From positions 124,001 through 188,000 of the forward strand of contig JNVV01000057.1 in assembly GCA_000733355.1 (NCBI GenBank): a DNA stretch of 64,000 nucleotides. Reading direction: 5' to 3'. The position numbers were made by a program, and so were the translations under genes. Shown here piece after piece: positions 45,690-57,589 of this stretch. This DNA is from Falciphora oryzae (Eukaryota > Ascomycota > Sordariomycetes > Magnaporthales > Magnaporthaceae). The notes beneath the pieces were generated by a model. The model worked only from the letters and a program-made list of their open reading frames with translations. It made no database searches and was not told the origin of the DNA. Each line of letters opens with the position of its first letter. Positions within the stretch are counted from its first letter, which is position 1.

Positions 45690-48600
45690 GCTATTTGCTT
45701 TTAGATATAACTTGTAAAAGTTATTTAAAGCTATTGGAAAGTTTTTAAAGTTCGCGGCGGGATACTAAATATTATTTAAATCGTAACCCCGCCAGGTTGT
45801 TTGGTATTATAATTAGCGTCGTAATATACGTAAGCGTTTTATTCGTTCGATTTCGAATTCGGCCTTTCCGTCGACGTTTTTTAGCGGAAGCGGAGTTTGA
45901 TGCTGCTAAGGTAGCGGGTTTGTAAATGCTTTGCGGAAGCGGTCGGCGTGGAACAGGTTTTTAATTTTGTAATTGCCGGGCAAATCGAAAATATAACTGT
46001 GCTTTTTTATTTCGAGGATGCGGAAAGGTTTTGCGAACGGTAAATCTAGCCGGGCCGTCGGAGCGGCCGTTAAAAAGCCCTTTTTTTTTAAAGAACATTA
46101 GGTCGTTAACGTTGAAATCCACTGGCTTGCGTTTTTTGTTCGCTTGGTTCTTTTGCCGTTTTTGTGCAGTAGTTGCGCGCTGCTTTGCTAAGTTTTGGAC
46201 CCTTTTAATACGTTTAACAAGGTCGCATGCACGTTTTTTTAGGTTAAAGCCATCGGTTAATACGTTGAAATTAAGCGAAAGGGGGTTTTTCGCATCTTTA
46301 CTTATCACCACCTAAATCGGGGCCATACCGATCGTTAAATGCTACGACGAATTGTAGGTAAAATTTAACGCGGGGATGTGGTTGCTTTAGTCCGATTGGT
46401 ATTTGTTAACGTAAAAGCGTAGCTTTTGATCCAATTTCTGGTTGGTAATTTTTACGGCACCTTGCGTTTGCGGATGGAAAATTAAACCGTAACGATATTT
46501 GGTGCCTATTAATAAGTTGATTTTTGCTATGAATTTCGAAATAAATGGTTTTGCGTTGTCGTTAATTTAAACGAACGGGATATTAAAAAAACGGTAAAAG
46601 TAGCGATAATACCGCGTTGCTAACATTTCGGCCGTATTGGACTTTTTCTTTGCAAGTGTAGCGATAATGCGGCTAAATTTGCAAATAAATACCTAAATAT
46701 AATCGTATTTTCGCTCGTTTTGCGGCATGTTTTTGCCGTCCATTACCACCTGGTCCCAAACACCTAATAGGATTGGCAGTGGATAAAGCAAACTAGGTAT
46801 TTTATTTCGGGGTACCTTATTGCGCCGGCAGTCGTAATAATTGCGGATATAGCGTCGGATATCGACCTTTATGTTCGGCCACTAGTAGTTTTTTTATACG
46901 GTTTTAATGGTTTTATTTTGTTCTTTATATCCGAAAATTAAAGGTGCATATTTATCCCGAATAAGTGCTGTACGTAAAAATATTTTACCGTCCTATATTT
47001 GTTTTGGTACAAACATTTTGCTATATTAAAAGCCCAGTTACTAGGCGGCGTTTTTTTTTCGAATAAGGTTAACAAGGTCGGCACTTTACGGAATGTTTAG
47101 CTCGGTTTATGCTACCGTTGCAATCGTTGGCTGGATTTTTTTTGGAGGGATTAGGGCTATAGTACGCTCCTTTAGCTCCCGGGCTTTGACTATTAGCAGC
47201 TCTGTTATTTTACGGGATAATACGTTTATACCGATGTTTTGTTGTCCTGGCCGGTAGGTGAAGGTGATATCGAAGTTCGATAAAAAGTCTGTCCACCGGA
47301 TTTGCCGAGTTGAAAGGACCCTTTTTTACGAGTAGAAGGCTAGGGCCTGGTGGTTTGTAACGACGAAGAACTTTATTTTAAAGAGTTCGGGATAATAGTG
47401 CTTTAGTATTTGCACTACTGCAAGCAGTTTTCGGTTTTGGATTAGGTATGCTTTTTTAGCACTATTTATTAATTTGGAAAAGTAGCCCACTAGCTTCCAA
47501 TCCCCGTCGTTTTGCTTTTGCTAGATTACACCATTTATCGCGTTGCGAAAAGCGTTAGTTTCGACTCGTATAGGCTTTCCGGGGCGGAAAAATGCCAGAA
47601 CTAATGCTTTACAAGCTAGTTGTTTTAATTTGTTAAACGCTTTAATCTGTTTAAAGCCGATGTCAAATGGCGTATCCTTTTTTAAAAGCCGGTTAAGGGG
47701 TTTAGCTGCATTGCTAGCGTAATGACAAAACATGCGCACGTAGTTGCACAATCCTAAGAAAGACCGGATAGCTGTTTTGCTGTGTAGGTTTTTAACCTGC
47801 CACTTTTGGATCGCTTTCGTTTTTTCCGGGTTGATGCTTACCTTTATTTAAGCTTTAAGGGTAACACCTAAATAGTTGACCTTTTTTACGTTAAATTTCG
47901 ACTTTTTAATGTCGCTTTAAAGCTTAGCTTTAAACAAACGGAATATAACCTTTTCGATATATTGCTAATGCTTTTCCTTTGTTTCCGAATAGATTAATAC
48001 GTTGTTGGCGTAGGCGTTTGTAAAGTAATTTAGTAGTTCGTTAAGTTGGTAGTTGATGTAATTTTGCTACCAAACTGGGCCGACTTTAAGCCCGAATGGC
48101 AAAACCTTTTATTAAAAAGTGCTTTACCGCGTCCGAAAGGCTGTGAGGTATTTGGAAGCGTTAGTTAAACGAAAACGCTAAAAGGTTTGGATGATATCGA
48201 TAATCGTAAGGTGTTTGGCATTTTTGCATTTGAAAAGTGTTTTTGCGAGGTTTGGTGCTCGCACAATCCGGTTTTTAAAAAATCGGTTCCGTTAACGGTA
48301 GTCGATGCAGAAGCGACGTGCATTGGGATTTGGGTTATGCGGTTTCGGTACGAACAGTACCGACGCCGCCTTGTCTCCTTCTAGCGTTTTTTCGATAAAG
48401 CCGAGTTTGAGTAGCTTGTCGATTACCTCCTTTTCGAGGTTTAAAAATTGGATTGGGGTTCGAAATACCGGTGGTAAGCTTTTTTTAAGCTTGTTTTGGT
48501 CCAATTCCAACATTACGTCCTTTTTTAGCCGATAAAGTGGTAGGGTGTTTGTTTGTTTTTTCGAAAAGAAGCTTTCCAAATGTTTTAGTTGTGGCGGCAG

Positions 48601-49131
48601 CTTTTCGCGTACGAGTTTGATATGTTCGGGATCCTCGTTTGGTGGGAAGGGAATGTATTCCCCGGTATATGTTTTCTAGTTTTTGTCCGTTTTTTTTACC
48701 GAATTAATGTTAATGATCGGTAAGTTTTTGGGGCTATCGTTAAGGAAGATTGGTTCGGTCGGCATGCAATCAGCTATTTGGGTCCATCGCTTTCGACGGG
48801 GGTTTTTTTGCATTTATTGCACGATCGCGTTGATAATCGTTTGCCCTTTTTTTCGATTTGGGCAATCGTTAAGTTTAGGTTTTTTAAACCTTATAATTTT
48901 TTTTTTCTTAGGTCCGGTGAGGTCGTTTTTTTTCCGCGACCGTTGGAGGATTTGATATCGTTTGTGGTCCTGATTAATAAAACGATCCCGCCGGTTTGCG
49001 TCTGCTTGCACCTGCGGATTGATTTTTTCGCCGATTTGGCAGGGCGGAGGCAATTTAATCGCTGGCGAGTATTTGGCTAAAGCGGGTCGGTCGTTTGGCC
49101 AAACCATTTCCCGGTTGAAGCAATTTAGCAA
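45690..49131 (-). pseudogene. Pol polyprotein of the minus-strand chromovirus
   Basis: Fragments by position (minus strand): 49131-48814, spacer with FNREMVWPNDRPALAKY; 48579-48292, reverse transcriptase start (IDKLLKLGFIEKTLEG, FCIDYR); 47751-47521, RT/RNase H join (KPLNRLLKKDTPFDIGFK, AINGVI); about 47000-46330, integrase with the zinc finger region WPNIKVDIRRYIRNYYDC and core PLPILLGVWDQVVMDG, HPQTQGAVKITNQ; 46311-45961, integrase C-terminus ending FRFARQLQN; 45900-45690, chromodomain (FEIERIKRLRILRR, WRGYDL). Stops interrupt all of it, so it is inactive. Confidence 0.7.
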
Positions 49132-49183
49132 GATATAATGTTTGGAAAGCCAGTGGAGATTAATAAAAACGTTATGCCTTATG
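45690..49183 (-). mobile_element. Degraded Ty3/gypsy chromovirus (minus strand), truncated at its 5' side
   Basis: Reading right to left the domains come in chromovirus order: pre-RT linker, reverse transcriptase, RNase H, integrase zinc finger and core, integrase C-terminus, chromodomain. The right end stops at 49183, where a different element's LTR-like sequence begins, so the gag/protease half has been displaced, probably beyond 64,000 by insertion of the plus-strand element. Many in-frame TAA/TAG replace Gln/Trp. Confidence 0.75.
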
Positions 49184-49653
49184 TGTTACACGGAAGAACC
49201 CGTGGACCTAACTAGTCGGCATCACGAATCGGTTTTACGGAGGGTTGAAGACCCGCATAGGCGGTTAACGGCTTTAAGGCCAAGCGGTGAAGGTCGGAAG
49301 GCAGTGTGAATCATGTACTCGATACTTCGTACGGATTACAAAGGGTTTATATAAACCCTGCCATCTCCTATATCCTTCACGAAAGATTTCTTCCTCCTTA
49401 AGCATTTCTTAAGCCCATAAAAAGATTATTTGCAATTTAAAGATTCTTTCTCCAAGCCGTCTTTAACCCCTTATTACAAATAATCTTTTTACGCTCTGCC
49501 CCCTAACGGAAGCCTTACTATCTTTTTTCCTAAGCTTTAAAAAGGCCCTGTTAATCGGTACCCCCAAGCCCTAACTATTGCTTTTTTTAGCGAATAAAAC
49601 CCTAAGGCCATACCATAAACATTTTAACTGTTACCGGTGTTCTCGAACGGGTG
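49184..49653 (+). repeat. Candidate 5' LTR of the plus-strand element
   Basis: Begins TGTTACACGG immediately after the minus-strand pol relic. It has a promoter-like palindrome GGGTTTATATAAACCC at 49343-49358 and pyrimidine-rich blocks. If continued across the nested element it would end near 60618 with ...ATATACA. The 3' copy is outside the window, so this is inference. Confidence 0.4.
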
Positions 49654-49658
49654 AAAGC

Positions 49659-49868
49659 TGTTAGAGGGCTGGATCCCATTGGCTCAGCCACGGGCTCGTG
49701 CCCGAGGCCTGCGCTTTTGGGTCCGCGCCATAACGCTCGGGCCCCCGAGCTGTATATAGCGGATTCCGCGCGTGGCCCTGCGGAGCAGGCCACCCTCCCC
49801 TTTACCCCTCGTAGTTCGTTAATACAACCAAGTCCCTACAAGCGCGCTAACGTTGTAGGACCTTTACA
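49659..49868 (+). repeat. 5' LTR of the chromovirus
   Basis: 210 bp, TG...CA. Contains TATATAG at about 49755-49761 and, 55 bp on, GTAGTTCGT (49811-49819), which is the reverse complement of bases just after the LTR. Preceded by the target copy AAAGC. Confidence 0.93.
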
Positions 49869-49870
49869 AT

Positions 49871-49879
49871 ACGAACTAC
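49871..49879 (+). promoter_or_regulatory. Candidate self-priming primer-binding site
   Basis: ACGAACTAC begins two bases after the 5' LTR and is exactly complementary to GTAGTTCGT at 49811-49819 inside the LTR. No TGG-type tRNA primer site is present. This matches the self-priming arrangement known for Tf1/sushi-type elements, if transcription starts near 49811. Confidence 0.6.
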
Positions 49880-49917
49880 CAAATTACGAGGAACATAAGC
49901 CGCAAGTAGGCTTGCGG

Positions 49918-51340
49918 ATGTCGCAGCCGCAGCTTCCCCAGCTAGGAAGAACATTTACGGTCCCTGAAGGTAGCTCCTTAGAAGACTCGGATTCCGCATT
50001 TGAGCTAGGGGTTAGCGCTTTTGAGGGTAGTGCGTTACAACAGCTTTTAAGGCTAGGCACCGAGGAAGAGGAAAAGGAAGGGCCCATCCCTGAAGAAGTG
50101 GAATTCGTTCTATTAGAGGATAGCGGCCTAGAGGACGAGGCCGAGGACGGGGTAGCACCCCCAAGTAGAGAAGAGGAAGCACCGGGACTTGCGGGTTCCG
50201 CGTTACAAAAGGAGGAATTAACAGATTTAGAAGAAGAGGGAAGCGAGGCCCGGATGGCTGATGACCACGCTATGGACGAGGCACCCGCACAGCAGACGAC
50301 GGCCTCTCAGGGGATCACCGAGACGGCATAAAAGTTTCGAGCGAGAGAGGAACTTAAGCAGCTGATTAAAAAGGCGCTATCCGCCGAATATTAAGCGGCC
50401 GGAAGAGAGACCTACCTATTGGAGGTTAAAAAGGATGGCGGCGCGGTACGGTCGAAAGATTATAAAGAAAGGGCGACGCCGTGGCCTACCTGGGACGGTG
50501 CGTAATCCACCTTTCACGCATACATAAAGGAGATGATTTTTAAATATAACTTTAACCGGGAGTTGGGTATGTTAGGGCCTAACCATAAGGTTTGGCTGGA
50601 GATTTATCAAACGCTTCCCCAGAGGCGGAAAAAGCAGGTGGAACACTTCTGGGAATCTGGAGGCCCCGGTCAGGAGTGCGACCCGACCACCTTTTTGGAA
50701 AAACTTCGCTTTACCTTTGGGACCGCACAGGACAAGGCACAAGCGATACTACAAATGCGGGACCTCAAGCAAGAGGAGGGGCAAACATTTAGCGAATTCG
50801 CCCCTATTTTCGAGAACGTGTTGGGAAGGGCCGGCGGAAGCAGCTGGCCAGACGAGGCAAAGCTCGCATACCTGAAGGGATGTTTTAATCGCAGCTTTTC
50901 CGACGCTTTGGCGGTGGTTAAGTTACCCGACGATTTCTAATCCCATTTGGCGGAGCTTTATGGTATTGCAGTTAGTTGGGAGCGCACGCAGCAGTTCGCA
51001 GAATTGCGTAAGGAGCGACAGAAGAAGCGGAAGGGCAAAGGGAACAACGAAGGGGGGGAGGGCTAGAAACCCCAATTTTAAACCCACTTTAACCCCGCTT
51101 GAGGCCCCGCGTCCGCAGCTGCGGATACCGCTAATGGAGATGCGCGCCGAGATTCCGATAGGGATGTGATTATGAGCTCCACCCGCTTTACCCGCGGACG
51201 AGGGAATAGGGGCGGGATACGCGGAACGCGAGGAGGTGCGCCCGGTAAAGGGTTTTTACGGGGCCGAGGAGGCTCTTCCTCAGCCGGCGCCCGCAGAGCG
51301 CAATGGGTTTCCCAAAAGGAACGCGAGCGCCGCCAAAAGT
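49918..51340 (+). pseudogene. Gag of the chromovirus, interrupted by stops
   Basis: Starts MSQPQLPQLGRTF at 49918. An acidic N-terminal region, then capsid-like sequence with stops at about 50330, 50392, 50504 and 50938 where Gln-type codons are expected (for example YIKEMIFKYNFNRELGM, WESGGPGQECDPTTF, EGQTFSEF, LAYLKGCFNRSF). It is followed by an Arg-Gly-rich stretch (RGRGNRGGIRGTRGG). The frame breaks just after SGRCLR at 51356, where a 1.39-kb insertion splits the zinc knuckle. Base composition here is still fairly GC-rich, unlike the pol part. Confidence 0.75.
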
Positions 51341-51356
51341 CGGGCCGCTGCTTGAG

Positions 51357-52746
51357 AGAGAGAGAGTCTATTTAACGTCGGTAAGTCGGGATCTACCAGT
51401 CCCTGCCTCCCAAGGGGCATACGACGTGCTAGCGCTACCTAAGCTTAACACTAGGCTACGTGTTGCTATCGAGGCGGCTAACAAAATCAAACCAAGGGGC
51501 AAGCCCAAAGCACACGAAGTTCGGGCCGCATTCCGGCGCTCCTTGTTAGTGAGCGGGCAATCGGCAGAAGGGCGAGTAAACGCCAAAGCGCTGTAAGCGC
51601 TGCGGGCGGCGCAATAAGCGCCGCGAGTGGTAGAGAAACGCAGTCGGCCGGCAAAGTGCCGGAAAAAGAGTAAGGCCGGGTGTGGCGGAAGGGACCTCGG
51701 GTCCCCCCCTGGGCCCGGCCAAAGAAAGAAAATTCGGGGGCTGGAGGGCCTAATTCCAACCCTATGTGCTCCTTGTGTGTTTTTCTGCGTATCGAACGAT
51801 AGGCTGCGCGGCTTGCCAGCGTGGTGCACGGCGTTTCGTACAACTTCACGGTTGGCAAACAGAGCCGCGTCAAGATCTTGCGCGTGCGATGCCACCTATA
51901 CTTCAATATAGTCACCGCGTGGCAACAAACAGAGGCGCGAGCGTCAAGCCAATCTTGCGCGTGCGTGCTTAGGCAGCTTGCGTGCCTAAGCAGGCCAATC
52001 TTGCGCCGTGCGTATCGTTGGGATGCGGTCGACCGAGGAGGAGTCGCGTATGTGTACGACCGGAAGGGTCGCGTGCGTGTACGACCGGAAGGGTCGCGTG
52101 TGTGTACGCCCGAAAGNNNNNNNNNNNNNNNNNNNNNNNNNNNNNNNAATCTTGCGCCGTGCGTATCGTTGGGATGCGGTCGACCGAGGAGGAGTCGCGT
52201 ATGTGTACGACCGGAAGGGTCGCGTGCGTGTACGACCGGAAGGGTCGCGTGTGTGTACGCCCGAAAGGGTCGCGTGTGTGGCGGGGGACGGCGGCGGCCG
52301 GGCCGGCTATTCGTCCAATGTGTTCTAACTGCTTTCCGGCCTGCAGTCTTCTTGTGCGTTCGAATCGTTCGGCTCGGTGCGCGAGGCGAAAGCGAAAAGG
52401 AAGTCGAAGGGCGGTCTGGTGATGCGCGGAGGTTGGAGCACCCGATTGTCGAAGGTTTCGGCGCGCGCGAAGCGCGCCCTGGGCGATAGGGTGCAGGCCT
52501 TCCCCTCGACTGGCAATAGGCACCCGCATACCTTTGCCAGCCATTCTCTGCTCTTTTAGCCCAGTTGCGTTGCCGACGTCGTTGTTAAAAGGAGTCGGAA
52601 AACGCGGGTCAGACAGAGCCAAATGGCCTGTTAGACCCTGTTATGCTGCCGGCTCATTTTTGGTAGCACCACTACCAAAATGGCCGGGATTCCTTAGCGG
52701 CCACTAACAGTAGGTCCGACAGGAAAATTTTTCGGGGGGAAGGTGG
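51357..52746. mobile_element. Unclassified 1.39-kb GC-rich insertion with 15-bp target duplication
   Basis: The sequence GGGCCGCTGCTTGAG occurs at 51342-51356 and again at 52747-52761, flanking the insert. Without the insert the gag zinc knuckle reads through in frame. The insert is GC-rich and lacks the RIP-like look of the pol region. It has no recognisable ORF and no LTR. Read on the minus strand it ends in a CTCTCTCT-type tail, as some non-LTR retroelements do. It contains short tandem repeats around a gap and a hairpin TTTTGGTAG-CACCA-CTACCAAAA near 52660. Class unknown. Confidence 0.7.
52117..52147. other. Assembly gap (31 N) flanked by exact duplication
   Basis: The 120 bases 51997-52116 are repeated exactly as 52148-52267. 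The region consists of short units with GACCGGAAGGGTCGCG, so the assembler probably failed on a tandem repeat. The true length is unknown. Confidence 0.9.
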
Positions 52747-52795
52747 GGGCCGCTGCTTGAGGTGCGGTGCAGGTAACCATTATGTGGGAAGCTGC
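52747..52795 (+). pseudogene. Second half of the gag zinc knuckle
   Basis: CLRCGAGNHYVGSC is a C-x2-C-x4-H-x4-C retroviral-type knuckle at about 52754-52795. It lies just after the second copy of the 15-bp target duplication and continues as open sequence to about 52883. Confidence 0.8.
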
Positions 52796-55728
52796 CCGTA
52801 TTTACCGGCCACCCGGCCCCGCAGCGGCGAAAGCGATGCCGCGATCCGAGAAATGGGGACGGCCGAAGCGGAGTACCCCCTATAGCTCGAAGGAAAAAAC
52901 GACCTAGCGGAATCTTTTGCCTAAAAGGAGGAAAAAAAATAACCCCGAAGCAAAGTCGTGCCCCGAGGTCGGCAAAGCTTTAACAGCTTTTATAAATGCG
53001 GATAAAAGTACAAAAAACGTATTTAATATACATTACAGCGATAGTCAATGGTATAAAATTGTTCGACACATTAGTAAACGAAAGTTGTAAATGTTACGTA
53101 GCTATAAATAAAAAAGCCGCAGCCGAATCTAAGCTGCCGGTATACCGCATCCAACCTAAAAAGTTAAAAAAAGCTACGACAAAAAAAAAAGAGGTTATCC
53201 GCGAAATTACAACCTTCACCTTCGAAACGGAAGCCGGTATTAAGGAAAGAGTATACGCATATGTGGTACCGGGCCTTATATAACCCTTAATACTAAGGAA
53301 GCTATAGCTTATACGCCATTAAACCGCTTCGGTACCGCATATGTTTAAAATTTGGATCGGTACCACGCGTTCCTAAATGCGGTATCTGCTGCCCGAAAAG
53401 CGCCTAAAAAGGAAAAAAGCCAACGCCAACGTAGCCGAAGTTCTAATAGCAACTTTTTGCCGTTATTACGAAATAATAACTACGATAAACGGGGAACCCG
53501 TTATTTGGAACGCTATTTTCGTAGCATTTATAGCGGATATCGAAAGGGCTTTGAAAAAAAAGGTTCTTAAAACGGAAGCTCAATTACGGAAATTAATTCC
53601 GCCGGAATTCCATAACCTTCTTCCGCTATTTTTAAAAAAGGAAGCCGAAAAGCTAAACCCATATAAACCCGGCATCAACCACGAAATTAAAATTAAAAAA
53701 AACGTTAATAGGATAAAGTATTTTTTTCCTTAAGGATTGCTTTATAGCATATCGAGGAAAGAACTTCTAATGTTAAAAAAAACCCTAAGGGACCTTTTAA
53801 ACCGGGGGTTTATTAAAACTAGCAGTTCGCCAGCGGGAGCCCCCATCCTATTCGTACGGAAACCGGGAAGAGGGCTACGCTTTTGCTGCGACTATCGGGG
53901 ATTAAACGCCATCTCGGAAACAAACCGATACCCCTTTCCATTAATTCCGAACACTTTCCGCAGCCTGGCAAGCGCCGAGTGGCTTACCAAAGTGGACGTA
54001 GTGGCGGCTTTCCACAAAATCAGGATTAAAAAGGGCCACGAATACAAAACCGCGTTCCGCACGAGGTACGGGTTATTCGAATGGACCGTCACTCCATTCG
54101 GGCTTTCCGGAGCCCCAGCAACGTTCCAACGCTATATAAACATTATACTTAAAGACTTCCTAAACGAGTTTTGCTCCGTTTACTTGGACGATATCGTCGT
54201 TTATTCGCGCGGGAGTCGGCGGAACCATCTCAAAAAAATGCGGAAGGTTTTAAAGCGCCTAAAAGCATATGGATTCCATTTAAACCCCGATAAGTTTTAA
54301 TTCGCGGTAAAAAAGATTAAATACTTCGGGTTTATCGTTAAAACAAACGTGGGCGTAAGCCCCGACTTTAAAAAAATGGAAACCATTTAACGGTAAAAGG
54401 CCCCCAAATCGATAAAAAGAGTTCGGAGCTATTTGGGATTTTTTAATTTTTATCGGATATTTATTCCCGGGTTTTTTAAAGCGGCGGCACCCCTAACCGC
54501 TTTTATAAAAAAAGGTATCCTTTTTATATAGACGGAAAAGCATTAAGCGGCATTCGATCATTTAAAGCACTTGTTTTTATCCGTAAAGGTATTAACGAAA
54601 TGGGACCCCGATGCCCCGACATTTTTAAAAATAGATTGTAACGGGTTCGCTTTAAAAGGAGCGCTATTGCAAGAAAGGAACGGAACGAAGCGGCTAGTAG
54701 GATTCCATTCCCGTAAATTAAAAAGCGCTGAAAAAAATTACCTAATCTACGATAAAAAGATGTTGGCAATCGTTAACAGCTTAAAACATTAGAACGCGGA
54801 ATTCCGCAATTGCAATAGCTTTACTATCCTTACGGATTACCGGAACCTAAAGTATTTTATAAAGGTCTAGCGCCTATCGGAAAAATAAGCTCGTTAGGCA
54901 AAGGATTTATTAAAGTATAACTTTAAATTTTGGTATCGCCCCGGCAAGAAAAATATAATCGCCAACGCATTCTTAAAAAGGGAATAAAACGCCCCAAATG
55001 CGGACGAGAAATACGAAGTTAGGGAAATGCAGCTGTTCCCCGAAAATACCCTTACGTGGATTTAAGGAATCCAGATTTTAAGCAACGGACCGGCTACATA
55101 AAAGGGGAAGGATTACGGAATACCGGATGATATCCGTTAGCTTAAAAACCCGGAATTGCAATAACAATAGGAAAAAACAATAACGCAGGACAGCCTTTAC
55201 CAATTAATATACCGTTCGGTTAAGCTCGGAAAACGGACGTTAAATCCTAATTTAAATTTAAAAATCCAAAAAGCGGAATGCCGCATCGATAACGAAGGTA
55301 AACTACGGTTTAAAGATAAGCTATAAGTTCCGGGAGCACCTTTCGCAACGGAAGCCGTAATCGCAGCGGCGGGAAGGGAAAACGACCCGAGGAACGAGCT
55401 TAAAGGAAAGCTTATTTAAAAAATCCACGACGCGTGCACTATTAGCCATCCGGGTCGAAACGGCACCTTTTACGCGGTGGCCAGGGACTTTTATTAGCCC
55501 CTAATGCATAAGAACGTAAAACGTTTCGTCTGCAACTATAACGTTTGCAACCGCTTTAAAATTTGGAGGGACCTTAAGCAAAACTTATTGCAACCTTTCC
55601 CCGTACCGAACCGTTTCCATAAGCACTTACAAATGGACTTTATAATTGACTTCCCTCCGGCGAACGGAAACACCTTTTTATAAGTAATAACCGACCGCCT
55701 ATTAAAAAAAGTAATTTTTAAAGCTATA

Positions 55729-57589
55729 ACGTAGTTCATCACCGAATGGGTCATATCAGCGAATGGGTCACAACACCCCAACCTTTAAACAATTAACTCG
55801 CATGCCAACCCAACAACGCCAGCAATCCATTCAAACTATTCGGAACTATATACATTAAACATTTCTACTTCCTCCTAACAGGTGCGCGCGTTATATCCGG
55901 TCTTGCCGCACGTGCCACATCGCCGACGAGTCGTCGTCGCCCTCCTTTTTTAACCCCCATGGTCGCGCATTTCTTACTGTAGCTGGTTATCCAACTCCTA
56001 CTGGTCCAAAACATCTCGTACTTCGTCGATAGTAAGTAACCCTCCAAATCGGACACGTGTTTTTTTGGCCTTCCGGCGTTTGCTTAGTGCTTCGTTCGCC
56101 TTTCGAAGCGTAAATACTTCGGCTCGGAGAAGGGCCACTTCGTGCATTATCGCTTTCGTCCCTTTTGCAATTTGGTCCACAGCCGCCAGCATAGGTGTCG
56201 GAAAGCTGCCCTGGTAATTGGTGATTCGAGTTTTAATGTGTTCGGATTGCGCAGTTACTTCCTTGGCTGTCCGGGGCGTTTTGGAAGTCCAAGGTTCGGG
56301 GTCGTTTAAGGGCGTCCTTGGGGGAGTTAAAGTCCGTAACTTCACATCCAGCTTTTCCAAAACCGAATCCGGATTGAAAGGAGCAAGGCCAGCCCCTCGA
56401 AAGCCTCCTCGGATGTTTCCTTCGGTCATAGAGTCAAAAAATGCCGCTTTAAACGCGGAAAAGAACTCGACCTTGGTCACGTGGTTAACGTGCGACCTCA
56501 TCAAGTTTTCGATTTATCAACCGTACGCCCGCTTCATTGGGCCGAAACACCCAACGTCAAACGGCTAAAGGAAATGAAACGAATACGGAAGCATACAAAG
56601 CGTAATAATGTTATGTTCCTGGCAATAAAGCTCGAAATCCGTCGAATGGTGGCTTTCGTATCCGTCTAGCACTAACAAACGATAAGGGCCTTTCGTACGC
56701 GACGCAATGTGTTTGTCGAAATGCTAAATCCATTCCAAACCGAGCTCGTTCGTAATCCACCCGTTAGAACTTATTGCGATAACCCAATTGCGTGGGAGGT
56801 CGGTTTCCGAGTACCAATTGGCTAGGTGGTACTGCCCTTTAACGATAATGAAAGGGGGGATCGCCCAACCGCAACAGTTAACCCTTTGGATAACTGTAGC
56901 CCATTCCCGGTTGCCAGGCTGAACCAGCTTTGCTTTGCTACGGCCTTCCGATGTTGTAATAACCATAACGGCGGCGATCATACCCATAAGGAAGCCGGTT
57001 TCGTCGAAATTGTAAATGTCGTCATCCAGGATGCCATATTTGGCCACAATGTTCCGTACAAGGTCGAACCACGCGGAAACGAGCTTGGGATCTTCGCATT
57101 TGGCCCTCTGGTAGTCGTACTTTCGAATCCAGCGCGTGCCGAACTCTGCGCGGCGTTTGACGAACCTTTCGACCCAGCACTTGCCAACAATGCCCGCGTC
57201 GCGTTCGGCGAGCAATCGGTTGGCCATAGCTTCAACACCAAAAGGCCGGGGAGGAAATGCGCGAGAATCCAGCTCGAATATGTACTTAACAAGCGCCTCC
57301 TCTTCGGATTCCGTCAATTTCCGAAAGTTGGGCATGCTGTCGCGTCGAACAGGTTGGCCGCGCTTTCGACGCTGCAAAGTCGAGTTCGCGACCTCGTAAA
57401 TTTTTGCAGCCTCCCGCACACTCAATTTTGAGTTGGATTGCAAAGCCCAAAGGGCAAAAATTACCCGGCTTTCGTCGTTTTCCGTTGGCATTGTTGTTGG
57501 TGGAGGAATTGGTTGCGAAAGAAGAAGTGTCGCGTGGTCGCGTGTTTTGACCCATTCGCTGATATGACCCACTCGGTGATGAACCACGT
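55729..57589 (-). mobile_element. Fot1/pogo-type DNA transposon nested in the integrase
   Basis: 1,861 bp. Terminal inverted repeats of about 48 bp: ACGTAGTTCATCACCGA... at 55729 and its inverse ending ...ACCACGT at 57589, with about four mismatches. TA on both sides (55727-55728, 57590-57591) is the target duplication. Each end carries an internal direct repeat of GAATGGGTCA spaced by TATCAGC. Removing the element rejoins the integrase reading of the host element. Confidence 0.92.
55998..57491 (-). pseudogene. Pogo/Fot1 DDE transposase
   Basis: About 498 codons from ATG at 57491 to 55998, with three or four premature TAG/TAA. N-terminal helix-turn-helix/CENP-B-like region (SVREAAKIYEVANSTLQRR, ESEEEALVKYIF). 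The DDE catalytic core shows YNFDETGF, then VLDGYESHH, then PFDVGCF, with 35 residues between the last two Asp (DD35D, as in Fot1). The C-terminal part has GNIRGGFRGAGLAPFNPD, typical of fungal pogo-like transposases, and a basic coiled region. In-frame stops near 56724 and 56530 suggest inactivation, consistent with Gln-to-stop change. Confidence 0.85.

Noticed and set aside
51969..52622. 217-codon minus-strand ORF across the second gap
   Set aside because: It is made of the short tandem repeats and N-filled codons; open frame is a by-product of repeat composition.
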